64,000 nt of DNA from the NCBI GenBank assembly GCA_947683625.1, contig CANTUR010000126.1:496001-560000 (forward strand), given 5' to 3'. The DNA is from Mallotus nudiflorus (lineage: Eukaryota; Streptophyta; Magnoliopsida; Malpighiales; Euphorbiaceae). Within the stretch, counting starts at the first letter, position 1; every line of letters starts with the position of its first letter. Below the pieces are notes generated by a model, which saw only the letters and a list, made by a program, of their open reading frames with translations, did no database searches and had not been told where the DNA came from. Of the stretch, positions 34,560 through 46,060 are shown piece by piece. The position numbers and the translations under genes are program-made.

Positions 34560-35297
34560 GAAATCAACCTCCAACAGTTTCAATTAAAATATAAATTTTA
34601 AAGATAACAAAATTATTTCAAATTGATAAAAGGTCATTAACAGCAAGGTACTGCTAGCAAAAGCATTCGACATGACAAACTTTGAATCAATAAAGTGTAT
34701 AAAAAAAAAATTCAAATCGCCATATGTCTGAGGCTAACCAATTTCCATAAGATCAATACACACTAAAAACTGTAATAAACTTCATCCAAATTACAACAAA
34801 ACTATTGGATGCACACTAATTATCATTGATTAGCTATACAATTTGACGAGTATTTGTATATTAACCAGCAGGAAGAGCTAATACTCTTCCTCCTACAGCT
34901 TTCAAGTACTATAACAACACATTCCAACAAAAATAAAAACAACAAAATTATTTCAAAATTAAGAGAATAAATAATCACAATAAAATAAAAAATAAACAAA
35001 TTTATTTGAGATGGTGGTTCTAAGACTCATGTATGCAGGCGGCAGACAACTCTCCTCTTTATGATTTGAGATGAAGACTTAAAACCCAACATAGTTTTTT
35101 CTTTGTTCTGTTTTTTGAGTTGTTCTTTCATCTTCAAAATAAATGATAGTACTCGTTTGATCCCATTCTAAGGAAAAATTCTGAGCTGGCCTTAACTATG
35201 GTTCTTATTAGAATATGACAAAGAGAAGAAAATTAAAAAACCATATAAGAGAAAGGGGTCAATTTCCAAAATGGCCCCCTCCAATTAGTAGCCTTCC
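33939..35297. other. No gene seen; AT-rich intergenic DNA
   Basis: A-runs, an (AT)n/poly-T stretch at 34528-34559 and no coding similarity. This is the only sizeable stretch in the right half not claimed by a named element. Confidence 0.5.
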
Positions 35298-37080
35298 TGT
35301 GGACACTCGATTTGATTGGCATACAATAAAACCCAGTTATGTGAAACTTGAATGCAAGAAAGCATGAAATCTTTTGAAAATAGGCCTAAAAGCCCAAGTC
35401 TAAACCCATACCAAACCCCAAAATTTAACCTGAGAGACCAAGCCCACATTCGGCCCAAAGGCCCAATACTTGGGATAGAGCCGAAGAGGCAACGCTTGAT
35501 TGAAGAAGCGCCACCTTTTTACAGCCCACTTGCACAAACATTAATTAAAGAAATGATAGTGGTGGACAAGCGGATGGACCCACACATGACTAATATTGAT
35601 CCCTAAATGTGAATATGTGGTTTTTAAGGTCAAAATAGAGGGCTAAAAGACATACATAATGAGTGGCATGAAATGGAGGAGGTGAGATGTCTTGTCAAGC
35701 ATGGGGAGTCTAAAAGGTATAGGCAAAAGGACTTTAAAAGGGAAGGACATTTTTTAGAGAGGGTTTTTTGCTAGAATACAAAAAAAGAAAAACAAAAATA
35801 AGGGAAGAAAAAGGAGAAGAATGAGCTTTAGCTTGGAAATGTATTCTCAAGGAAGGAGAAAGGGGAGTTCTTGCATTCAAGTGAGGTTTGGAATCAAAAC
35901 TTGTCTTTGAGGGTTGAGTTAGAAGCATCAAATCTGGTATAGGATATAAGAGCCACCATTTTTAAGCATTCAGTCCTTGATTTATATAAAAAATTTGTTT
36001 ATTTGCTTACTTGTTCTTAGATTTGTTGTTCATTTTATGCCATATTTATGACATGACTTTTTAAATTATTAGATATAGTTTTAAGTTCCCAATTATTAGT
36101 ATTTGATTTTACTTCCTTAAAATCTAAGAAACTTGTAACATTTGTTGTGTGTGTTAGTCAGGCGATGTCGCCCCTTCGGCTTCAAGCGACATGACATCAC
36201 CTCTATGCCTAGAGGTGATGCCTCATTGATGAGGCATCGACATATCATTAAAGTCATTCATCATTTGATCTTGATTTCTTACATCTATCTTATGTGATTA
36301 ATGTTCCCTTATGCATTTTCATATTTTTATACTTCAACCTTTTGTTATGATATCTTGCTTAATTAAATATTTATGTGCCTATTATTCCTATTTATAATTA
36401 TTTGGTTAATTAATTAACTTTATGGCCTTCTTTTTATAGGATTTTATATATTTGTGAGAGAATAATGCTTTGTTTGTCACAGGAACCTTTAGGATGATTT
36501 TAATCATCAAATTTTATTCCTTAATTAGTTCTTAAAATTACTTATTCATTTTCCTATTTTTTATATATTGCCTAATCAAGGGTTGTAACTCATTTCTCAT
36601 CCCCTCATTTCTTTGTATGTGTACTTATTCATTGGCCTTTTTTATGAATGTTTTGTATTACTTGTGATAAATGCTACGAACTACTCTTAATTTGCATTCA
36701 ATCAGAATTTAATGCAAACTCAAACTTGAGCTTAATTGTTAAAGTTGGACATTAATTAAAAAAATTGCAATTTGCATGTTAATCAAAGAAATAACTTAAT
36801 AATTAAAGGTAATAAAATATAAAACATGTATAGAGGCCAATCGCAAGCTTGGGTGGGCATTCCAAAAGTCCATATCCAATTTCCGAACCCATTCTCTAAG
36901 TACGACTACTAGGCACCTCCGTGGAATCCAGTTGTTGTACAGTGTGTCCCAAGTCTTATTCGGGTGTCGACTCAATCTCCAATTTGGGCATTAAGCCTAC
37001 TTTGTATTTCCTAATGGATTTCGAGTCCACACAGTGTCGTGGTCACCAAACACTTAGATGCACACTAAACCCCACCGCCT
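35298..37080 (+). mobile_element. Tat-2 5' LTR
   Basis: Begins TGTGGACACTCG and matches 54979-56136 (TATGGACACTCG onward) closely, e.g. CCATACCAAACCCC/TAAAATTTAACC and AGGTGATGCCT. It ends just before a primer-like site at 37085. It contains a palindromic GATGCCTCATTGATGAGGCATC at 36220-36241, so length is about 1.78 kb. Confidence 0.85.
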
Positions 37081-37084
37081 ATAA

Positions 37085-37103
37085 TGGTGACTCCACTAGG
37101 GAT
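37085..37103 (+). promoter_or_regulatory. Tat-2 primer-binding-like site
   Basis: TGGTGACTCCACTAGGGAT resembles TGGCGACTCxxCTGGGGA, the site common in Tat/Ogre elements (reported as tRNA-Arg-primed for Ogre, from memory). Confidence 0.6.
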
Positions 37104-37893
37104 AGAGAAACTTATTATAGTGTTTTGTATTTTATCATTTTTAATTATTCTCTTATTTCTTTTACATTTACTACACATTTTCACACAACGAGCACCTAAA
37201 TAATATGATGATAGTCATTGTTTTGCTACCTATATTTCATTCAAACTTGGTGGTAGAGTATTTGGTTATTGTCACTCGTAGCATATACTAATCCACGTCT
37301 ATGGACCCTTAAGTGGGGAAATGTAATAGAGGTGTATCGTTATGGGAACCAAAGCTTATTACCCAAGACTCAGCTCATGTAATGACTTAGCAATTTCCCT
37401 CAGGAAATTTTCCTAAATGCATCTGCTTTATGCCATGTGGTAATCCTTAAAATAAGGCCTAAACCCATTGTAAATGGCCCATGTCAAGATGGGCCTTTAA
37501 TGCCTACTATGGCCTATTAAAATGGACTTTAGATTTATTAAAAGGAATTACTACTTGTTTTTTCCATCTTAAGAGTTGTCTTATATACGTCAATTTTGTT
37601 ATCCCCTATTGATAATTGAAACCCAAGCCAAAAATCTTAGGATAAGAAACTCGCCATTGAACATGCATGTGGGAGAAATAAGGGTGGAGATTATCGTTTG
37701 AGAGCTTTATGTTTGTTTAAATAGAGAGTGTGTTTATGTTCTTTCTTTAAATAATAAAATGAAACTACATTCCATGCATACACATCATGCATAATTCTAA
37801 CTTGTGGTGGTTGCAAATATAGATTCACATTAATCTCCTATCTGGAGACAATATGACACTAATCACCTGGTTAGAACTTCTAAAGAAATAGCA
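37104..37893 (+). other. Tat-2 leader
   Basis: No coding signal. Near 37765 it repeats the CCATGCATACAC...CATGCATAAT words also found upstream of gag in Tat-1, so the two leaders are related. Confidence 0.45.
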
Positions 37894-39250
37894 ATGGCAG
37901 GTTTTAATCCTAATGCACTCAAGGAACAATTAAAAGTAGAAATAGCCAAGCAAACTCAAACAACCATATAGGAAATTATAGGACAAACTAGATAAAAACA
38001 ACTAGCACAACAACCACCACCATTTGACTTTAATGCTAAAAGCTCTAGAAGGAAACAAACAAAGGATGATCAGGAAACTTTATTGGCAGAACCTGTAGGC
38101 TGGTAGAATATGGACATTTTTTAAACCATAGAGAAGACTGATTGGACAAAGAACATGACCCAGGCCACAACTCAAGTCCAAATGATGATAAAGGAGAAAG
38201 GAATTGATGCTCTAATGGACTATACCAACCACGACTTAGATAAGGATGATGAACCTCTTCCCCAAAAATTCAAGTTCCCTAATATGCAGAAGTATGTTGG
38301 AACTGATGATACGTACCTGCACTTGAAATAGTATATGACCTATATAAGGGCCATTAAACTGACCAAGGCTTAGATAGTTAAGCAATTTCCCATGTCATTG
38401 GAGGGTGCTCTAATCCACTGGTACTATGCCTTAGAACTATATGTGCAAAATAACTAAAAAGAACTATGTGTTATGTTTGTGAAGCAATATGGATTGAATT
38501 CTCAAATGGAGGTGTCCTAAAAGGACTTACAAAACAATAGGTAGAAATCTAATGAGTCCTTTGCTGACTACTTGACTATATAGAGGGGCAAGCTAGCACA
38601 GGTGAGGCACATGTCTATTAAGTTCAATCAATTGATGATAGTAATTAAGGGTTATGTTCCATTACTTTCTAAGAAGCTAAAAGATCTCGAGATTCAGAAT
38701 TTTGAGGAACTATATAGGTTTGGGGTTTAGAAAGAGTATGATTTGGCATAGGAGAAGAAATTCTTCACTGGAAGTTCTAGGGGCAAAGAAGCGAGTGGAT
38801 CAAGTAGCAGTATGTATATCAATGCCATTAGGTAACCCCGAAGATTTTCTAACCTAGGTAGGCCTCTTTCGAAAGTTTTAGAGAATCTAATGGAAAAGAA
38901 TCTTTTACAGCCTTTACCCATGACACAACCATTACCAAATGTCAACCTAAAATTATACTGTAAGTTTCATTAAGCTATTGGAAATGATATTGATAATTGT
39001 GCCTGACTGAAAAATAAGATCTAAGACTTGATTGATTCATGCAAAATCACCGACCCATAATCTAGAAAGCCAAGCACCCAAAATAATCCTTTACCTAACT
39101 ATAGAAATGTCCTAACACCAACGCAACTATCCTTATGATTAACACCGGTTTAACAGAAGAGCAAGTCATAAACTATTTCATTAATGCCACCCCTGGTTCA
39201 CTAAAATATGACCTTGAACAACAAAGCCCACAACCCATTGAATTATTTGT
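37894..39250 (+). pseudogene. Tat-2 gag
   Basis: MAGFNPNALKEQLKVEIAKQ opens the chosen frame. Later come FKFPNMQKYVGTDDTYLHLK (usual Tat: PxFxKFxGxxDPxxHL), MSLEGALIHWYYAL, ESFADYLTI and GKLAQVRHMSIKFNQLMIVI. A zinc-finger-like tail YCKFH.AIGNDIDNCA.LKN near 38955-39020 corresponds to the Tat YCxYHxxxGHxTxDCxxLK motif with some ligands altered. About a dozen stops, most TAG. Confidence 0.75.
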
Positions 39251-40060
39251 TAGCGCGGTAGACATTTAGAGTTCTTATAAAGAAGGGGGACAGATTGACA
39301 TATGGGATAGTGATGAAGAAAGGGAGATCCAGTCAGTCAAGAAGGTTACTGAAGAGAGGAAGGAGAAGAATGAGGATCAAACAATATCTAAAACTGAAAC
39401 AGATAATAAGAAGACAAAGAAAGAAGAACTAAGGGAAGAGCCAAAAAAAAAAAGAGAAGTCTGTGGCTAGTGTTTGGGAGCTGCTCAAGAATTCCAAAAC
39501 CCATAGGGAGGCACTAATTCAAGCTTTGGACCAAAAAAAGATTCTTAGAACTTACACTCCTTAGCAGATGTTTAATTCTCTAATAGAGAGTCCTAAGGGA
39601 GCTATTATGTTCACCAATGATGACTTGTCATTAGAAGGAAGGGAGTACTGCAAAACCTTATTCATCAAGGCTAAGGTAAAAGGCAAGCTAACCTATCGTG
39701 TATTGGTAGACAATGGCTCTACTATTAATGTGTGCCCTCTCAAGATTCGGCCTAAGCTTAGACTCACTATGGCAGACCTTAAGCCATTTATATGATTATC
39801 AAAGCATATGATGATATGATGACTTTTTTAGGGAACTTTTTGAGCTTTGGTAAAGATTGGACCTATTGAAGCCTAGATAAATTTACATATGATTGATATC
39901 CTAATGGCTTTTGCTATTCTATTAGGAAGGCCTTGGTTTCATCCTTTGGGAGGTGTGCCATCTACTATGCACTAAAAGATCAAATTTCCATATAAAGGGA
40001 AGGTAATTACAATTTCAGTAGAAACTGAAGCTGTTGTTGCTGCTTTGAAACTAACTCATA
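39250..40060 (+). pseudogene. Tat-2 aspartic protease
   Basis: After a Lys/Glu-rich linker (39330-39460) comes LLKNSKTHREALIQAL, FTNDDLSLEGREYCKTLFIK, then LVDNGSTINVCPLKI (39700-39745) with the Asp-Asn-Gly-Ser active site intact, unlike Tat-1. The lineage tail LGRPWFHPLGGVPSTMH follows near 39927 in another frame, so the domain is split by a frameshift near 39795-39850. Confidence 0.8.
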
Positions 40061-40939
40061 AGGAAATTCCCATCAGTCTAAGCTTTAAAGTTTATGTGCT
40101 TTACGAGGATGAATTGGATAAGAAATTCATAAGCATAATATGCAGTATAAACTTCATGCCTGGCTTAGGACTAGGGAAGAATCAAAATGGCCCACCGGAA
40201 TTCATTGAACAAAAAGTACTGATCCTAAATTATGGAGTAGGATACCAATAATCTAAAAACTCAAATGCTGGAGCTAAAAAATGTACATTGTGGCAAAAAT
40301 TTATGAAAGAAGGAAATAGGTATCCACACAAGGGAACTCCTAAACCTTTAATGTTGGTTGGGAAGTTGGTCCCCGGATTGAGATTTTTGCTTACTATATG
40401 AATGGAGTTAAGGAAACTACTGTTAATGAGGCAATAATGGAAGAACTGGTGTTGACTCCAAAATTAGAGGACATTCCTGTTGCAAAGTTAAAGGATGTTA
40501 ATGATTAGAAAAAAGAAACAGACTTTGAAACCTTTGTCCATAATTCCACTAATGATGTTTTCTATAATGATCTTGATGTTTCTTTTACAAACTTGTTTGA
40601 AACTTATGACTTATTTTTCTCTAAAGTTGATGTAATGAAATCTAACTTTGATTATTTATGTAATGTATTTTCTAATGGTTATTCTGTTTATGATGATCAT
40701 TTCATGGATATGTTTGACATTAATTTGCAGAAACTAAATCATTTAATCTAGGCACAAATGATACCCCTAAAAAATATATTGATTGCTTCTTATTTAACTC
40801 CTAATGAGAAGGAAAAAAATAAAAGAAACCTTAAAAAGAATATAGAAAGTATTTGCGTAGGGCTATACAGATATGTTAGAATTGACAAGGAGATCGCATA
40901 ACATAGGATCCCTATGTATCCTCACATCACACCAATAAA

Positions 40940-41740
40940 GTAGAAGAAGAGAAGGTTAAGGCTAGAATGAGCTCTTTTGATTGAGAAAGAAGTTGAAAAA
41001 CAACTGAAAGTGAAGTTTTTGGAAGTAGTGGGAGACACCCAATGGTTGGGAAATATAGTTCTGGTTCCTAAGAAAGAGGGGAGAGTCAGGATATGAGTGG
41101 ATTATAGGGATTTAAATAAAGCTTACCTAAAAGATGATTTTCCTTTACCACATATTGACACACTAGTCGATAGTGTGACTTCTAATATAATGTATTCTTT
41201 TATGGATGGCTTCTCGAGATACAATCATATCATGATGGTAGTAATAGATTAGCTAAAAATGTCTTTCACTACTAAATGGTGTATCTACTATTATTTGGTC
41301 ATTCCATTTAGGTTAAAGAATACAGGGGCTACTTATCAGAGGATGGCTACCACTTTGCTGCATGACATGATCCATAAAGAGATAGAGGTGTAAGTGGATG
41401 ATATGATGGGATAGGCACATTAAGGTTCTGGACAAGTTCCTCATGAGGGCTAAAAAGTACAACCTTAGATAAAATCCGAAGAAGTGTATTTTTAGAGTAA
41501 CTTTTGGGAAGCTGTTAGGACATATTATCTACCAAAAGGGCATAGAGGTTCATCTGGATAAAGTCAAAGTAATTGGAGAAAATGCATTCACCAAAAATTG
41601 AGAAAGAAGTCAAAGGGTTCATCGGGCAGTTGTAATACATTGGTAAATTCATAGCCAAACTAACTACCATTTGCGAGCCAATCTTTAAACTTTTGAGAAA
41701 GAATCAACTCATAATCTGTGATGATAAATGTCAAATGGCT
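40940..41740 (+). pseudogene. Tat-2 reverse transcriptase
   Basis: VEKQLKVKFLEVVGDTQWLG, GRVRI-stop-VDYRDLNKAY (41080-41130), DDFPLPHIDTLVDS, YSFMDGFSRYNHIMM, FRLKNTGATYQRMATTLLHD and EIEV-stop-VDDMM (41380-41400): the Tyr of YVDD is a stop but both Asp remain. From about 41400 the frame is lost repeatedly. Identity is clear; function is not possible. Confidence 0.85.
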
Positions 41741-41754
41741 TTTAAAACTATTAA

Positions 41755-42147
41755 GAATTATTTGATGAATCCCCTAATCTTACGACCACCTAAACTGGGT
41801 AAACCTTTAATTCTTTATCTTAGCAATTAAGAAGGATGTAGTAGGCGTGATGTTAGCTCAAGAAGGTGAAGGGAAAGTTAAGCATGCAGTGTGTTATCTA
41901 AGTAAGAAGTTGCTATAGTATGAAGCCAATTACAATCTAGTTGAGAAGACGTGTTTGGCTATGATTTAGGCAACCAAGAAGCTTTAGTATTATTTCCAAT
42001 CATACAGAGTACATGTAGTTTTATAAACACGATCCCCTTAGATATCTTCAGCAGACTCCATCACTTATAGGAAAGTTAGCCAAATGGTTGGTTCTATTCA
42101 CCAAGTTTGATATAGACTAAATGGCAAATAAAGTAGTAAAAGGGAGA
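41755..42147 (+). pseudogene. Tat-2 first RNase H
   Basis: LMNPLILRPPKLGKPLILYL, then across frame changes pieces equivalent to AVGVMLAQEGEGKVKHAVCYL near 41850 and QYYFQSYRVHV near 41985. It ends KFDI...MANKVVKGR at 42144, where solo LTR-2 interrupts the codon run. Confidence 0.7.
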
Positions 42148-44411
42148 TGTTATAACCCAAATTTTGATAAATTATGAAATTAATTTTTGGGATTTGTAGT
42201 GTTAATAAATATTTTATTAATTTGTTATATTATGGATGTTTTTTGAAATTAAACTAAATTCAAGTGTTATTATTTATTTTATTATATTATCGTATTAATA
42301 TTAAATTGAAATTTAAAACTTAAATTTATTATTATTTGTGAATTATGTTAAAGTAGTGTATTTTAATATATTTTAATATTATGTGGTGAGTTTAATTAGA
42401 AAATAAAATATTTAAATTAAAGATTTTATTTTATTTTATTTTGTCATGTTCTACTTTTTGATATATATATATAAGAATTTTCCTTCCCTCCTCTTTTCTT
42501 TTTCTTTCCTTCCCCCTTCCTTTCCTTTCTCTATTCTTCCTTCTTCTCTACGACAGAGACAGCATGAACCAGTCCCTTCCCCTATACTGCTAAAGCAGAC
42601 AGCGCCACCATCATCGCTGCCACCATTTGCCCTTCCTTTCCTCTTCCTCCCACTGTCTTCTCTTCCCTCTCCTCTCTTCTTCCTTCTCGACACCGTTAGC
42701 TTCCAAAGGCCATCCGTTACATTTTCGGTGGTGATTGGAGCTCCCACTGGTCTCATTTGAAAGCTAGTTTCATGAGCTTCATTTTTCCCAAGGTAATTCA
42801 CTCGATTAACTTCGAATTTAGCTCCAATTTTTTACAATTGATTATAGGGTTCTTAGCTTCATTTTTTGATTTTATGTTTAATTGTTTTGATTCATGTTAA
42901 ATTGACTTTAGATTATTGAAATTGAAGCTGTAAGCTTTCTAAAAATGTATTTAAACTTGATTTTGGAGATAGTTGCAATTTGGGCACTATTCCAAGCTCG
43001 GTTACTATTTATGGGTACTATTCCCAGCTCAGAAATGTGCTTTATTTTCAATAAATTCTACTAATTATTTTAAGCATATCTCATGAAGAAATATTATTGA
43101 AATTATGCACTGAATATTTATTATGAATTTTTGAATGTTTATGTAAAAATTGGATTTTTGGAAAAATTAGTATAAAGTAGTAAATTTTATATTTTAATTG
43201 AAATTATTGTTAATTATTATGTTTTGGATAATTTTTGAGTAATAAATAGTATTAAAATAATTTTTATGAATTATTTACTATTTTTAGCTAATTAATAATA
43301 ATTTCCGGAAATATATTCAAATAATAATTTTACTTATTCTTTTTATAATTAAATGAATTTTTAGCTATTTTTATTATAAACTTGGGCAATTTAAATAATT
43401 GTTTGTAATATATGCTATTTGATTTTGAATATTTGAAAATTGGATTTTTATTAATATTATTTAATTATATTTGGGATTTTATTATTTATTTTGAAAATAA
43501 ATATCTTTGATGATTTTATTATTTAAATAAATTGAATTGTTGTAATTTATGATTTTTATGAGTTTTGGTGAATTATTGGTATTCACTATTATTTTATTTA
43601 TTTTAATTATGTTGGTTCTTGGTTGGGGAATAATTGTAATTCGAGAGCCCAACCCGAGAAGTCGAGATCTTTTAGTATTTGAAGTGTGTTTGCGTGTAGG
43701 ATCGACTCTACTTTTAGTAGAGAGACGTCCATTTTATAAAGGAGACTCTGCTAAATTTTCAGTAGAATTCTTATAAAATGTGACATCAGGTCAGTCTTGA
43801 GTTTTGAATTTTTAGCGAGTAGTGTCCTAGATTGAGTCATTTTGTAGAAATTCTAGAAGTATAAATTAGGATTTCAATTCTAATATATTATATTTTTTAT
43901 TATCTTCGTTAGTTTCTCCACGTGCTAGGCCTATCGGAGCGGGCCAATCGAGTCAGGGTAAAGGAGCACACTTAAACTATTAGTTATTATTATATGTATG
44001 CATTACATGTAAAAAATAATTGTGAGCATCCATATATTTTTAATAAATATGGATTTAGTTATGCTTTTTTTCATGAAATGATATTTATTATTGTTAACAT
44101 TTATATATATGCTTTCATATATATAATTGAGAAGATTTATTTTGAATAATGTAAGTTGTCATATTTTATTATGAAACAACATTTTTGAAGGATAGTTGTA
44201 GAACGTACCACCTAGAGGGTCATGGTAGGGCTATTGCACAACAGTAAGCTAGAATTAGGCTTTTGAACTTTGATTGATTTTGGATTTGGAAATTATGATC
44301 GTTGTGAATTATGGATAAGGGGTGTGATTATGGATCATCGGTTGACCTGTAAGGTACTCGGGGCCAGTTAGCATCGGTAGTGGAACTAAGAATCCTCAGT
44401 TGACCCTTTAT

Positions 44412-44639
44412 GTACTATGGGCCAATTCACTGTCAAAAGTTCGATAAAAGATATTTTTAGAGTTATGGAAAGCATGTTGGCTAGTAAATTATAGTGATCA
44501 AGGTTGCAAAAAATTTAGGGATTCATGTACTATGGGCCAATTCACTGTCAAAAGTTCGATAAAAGATATTTTTAGAGTTATGGAAAGCATGTTGGCTAGT
44601 AAATTATAGTGATCAAGGTTGCAAAAAATTTAGGGATTC
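44412..44639 (+). repeat. Near-identical tandem duplication of ~114 bp in solo LTR-2
   Basis: Two adjacent copies beginning ATGTACTATGGGCCAATTCA (44412 and 44525) and ending AAAAATTTAGGGATTC, differing only by about 2 bases in length. No such duplication in the related LTRs. Confidence 0.85.
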
Positions 44640-44723
44640 TTCTCCGATCCTCTACCCAAAATTCTTATGCATTTATTATTATAATAAAAGTAAATTTTTA
44701 GCATCTATATGAAATGTATGTAT

Positions 44724-44727
44724 ATAT

Positions 44728-44763
<36 letters not shown>
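44724..44763. repeat. (AT)n microsatellite in solo LTR-2
   Basis: About 20 AT units. Confidence 0.9.
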
Positions 44764-44768
<5 letters not shown>

Positions 44769-45227
44769 ATACTAATGCTTGAGTGTTTACATTTTTAGGT
44801 TGCATGTATATATATTATAATAATTCACTCAATGAAAGTCTAAACCCCCTCAATATTTTTTTCAGGATCTTCTACCTCATACCTCCACATTAGTTCTATT
44901 TTTCGGACTCTTTCCTCCCTGTCTGACTTATGTAAATCTTAAACTATTACTTTTCTTGTATTTTAGTAAACGTTGTAGTAGTAGTGCTTCTTTTTGTAGC
45001 ACCTGATATTGTTTTAGACAGTGATTATGTATTTAAAAAGTTGCATGAATATATTTTATTATGTTATGATATGAATATTTCTTTTATTAATCAAAGTTTT
45101 AATTCTTATGCATTTTTATGATAATTATGCATGTGTTTTTTTAAGGCTTGCTAAAGGTTCCAAATTTATAAGAATTCTTGTTCCCTAGCGCTGGTCATGA
45201 CTCCCAAGTTTGGGTCATGACAGGAGA

Positions 45228-45720
45228 GCAGTAGCAAACTTCTTGGCCCAAAGTCCTATAGACGATGAACATGAATGGGAATTGGAATTTTCAAATGAGC
45301 ATTTGGGGGTAATAGAGGTTCAAGGATGGATAATGTACTTTAATGGGCTAGTTAATAACAAAGGAGTAGGCATTGGTGTAATTCTGATCACACTAGAAGG
45401 AGAAATGATCCTGATGTTAAAAAGGTTAGAATTTAAAGTAACCAATAATCAAGCTGAATATGAAGCCTATATTTTTTGGTTGAAAGCACTCCAAAATGTT
45501 AGGGCAGAGGAGGTCATAATAAATGGAGGCTCTATGTTGGTGATAAAACAAGTTTCCAATAAATGGGAAGTAAGAGAAGACAAACTAATACTGTACTAGG
45601 ATTACTCAGCCACTATTCTATTATCTTTCACTCAATGTAGATTTGTACATTTACCATAAGAGAAGAATTAGATGGCAAATGCTTTAGCCACTTTAGCTTT
45701 AATATAGGGAGGAAAATAGA
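45228..45720 (+). pseudogene. Tat-2 second (archaeal-type) RNase H
   Basis: The frame from the solo LTR edge reads AVANFLAQSPIDDEHEWELE, then WIMYFNGLVNNKGVGIGVIL (usual YFDGAxNxxGxGxGxxL, so the first catalytic Asp is Asn), NNQAEYEAYIFWLKALQNV with the conserved Glu, GGSMLVIKQVSNKWEVRED (usual GDSxLVIxQ; Asp to Gly) and, after a stop at 45597, a tail ending ANALATLAL near 45680. This extra RNase H is a hallmark of the Tat lineage. Two catalytic residues are gone. Confidence 0.85.
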
Positions 45721-45949
45721 CATAAGTTAAACATCTTATTCTTGTGAAGTCTCAAACCCCTTGTTATAAGAAAAGCCTTTATTTCATGATCTACATCGAT
45801 ATTTGAAAATGGGACAATTTCATAATGATGTAGATAAGAAGGAGAAAATGTCCTCTAAGGATATTATCCTGATAGTTCATCAACCATAATGGGATATTGT
45901 ACAAACAAATGTCAATTGGTGTGCATCTAAGATGTATTAATAAGGACGA

Positions 45950-46060
45950 GGCCTAAAAAGTTATGGAAGCAATTCACGAAGGTGTATATAGACCACATAT
46001 AAATGGAATAGTTCTTCCTAAAAAAGTAGCTCATCGGAGGTATTTCTTCTAATTGACCAT
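45950..46060 (+). pseudogene. Tat-2 integrase, first part (zinc-binding region)
   Basis: VMEAIHEGVYRPHINGIVLP precedes KKVAHRRYFF-stop-LT, the start of the HHCC module seen also in Tat-1 (GVCGPHMNGAILAKKL). Interrupted at 46060 by solo LTR-3 and resumed at 48764. Confidence 0.8.

Larger units (their letters stand above)
42148..45222 (+). mobile_element. Solo LTR-2 (chromovirus-type), 3075 bp
   Basis: TGTTATAACCCAAA at the start and TTTGGGTCATGACA at the end, flanked by GGAGA on both sides (42143-42147 and 45223-45227). Removing it and one GGAGA joins VVKGR to AVANFL in one frame of the Tat-2 pol. Shares inner landmarks with solo LTR-1 (GGATCGACTCTACTTTTAG at 43699, CTAGGCCTATCGGAGCGGGCC at 43924). 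Confidence 0.93.
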
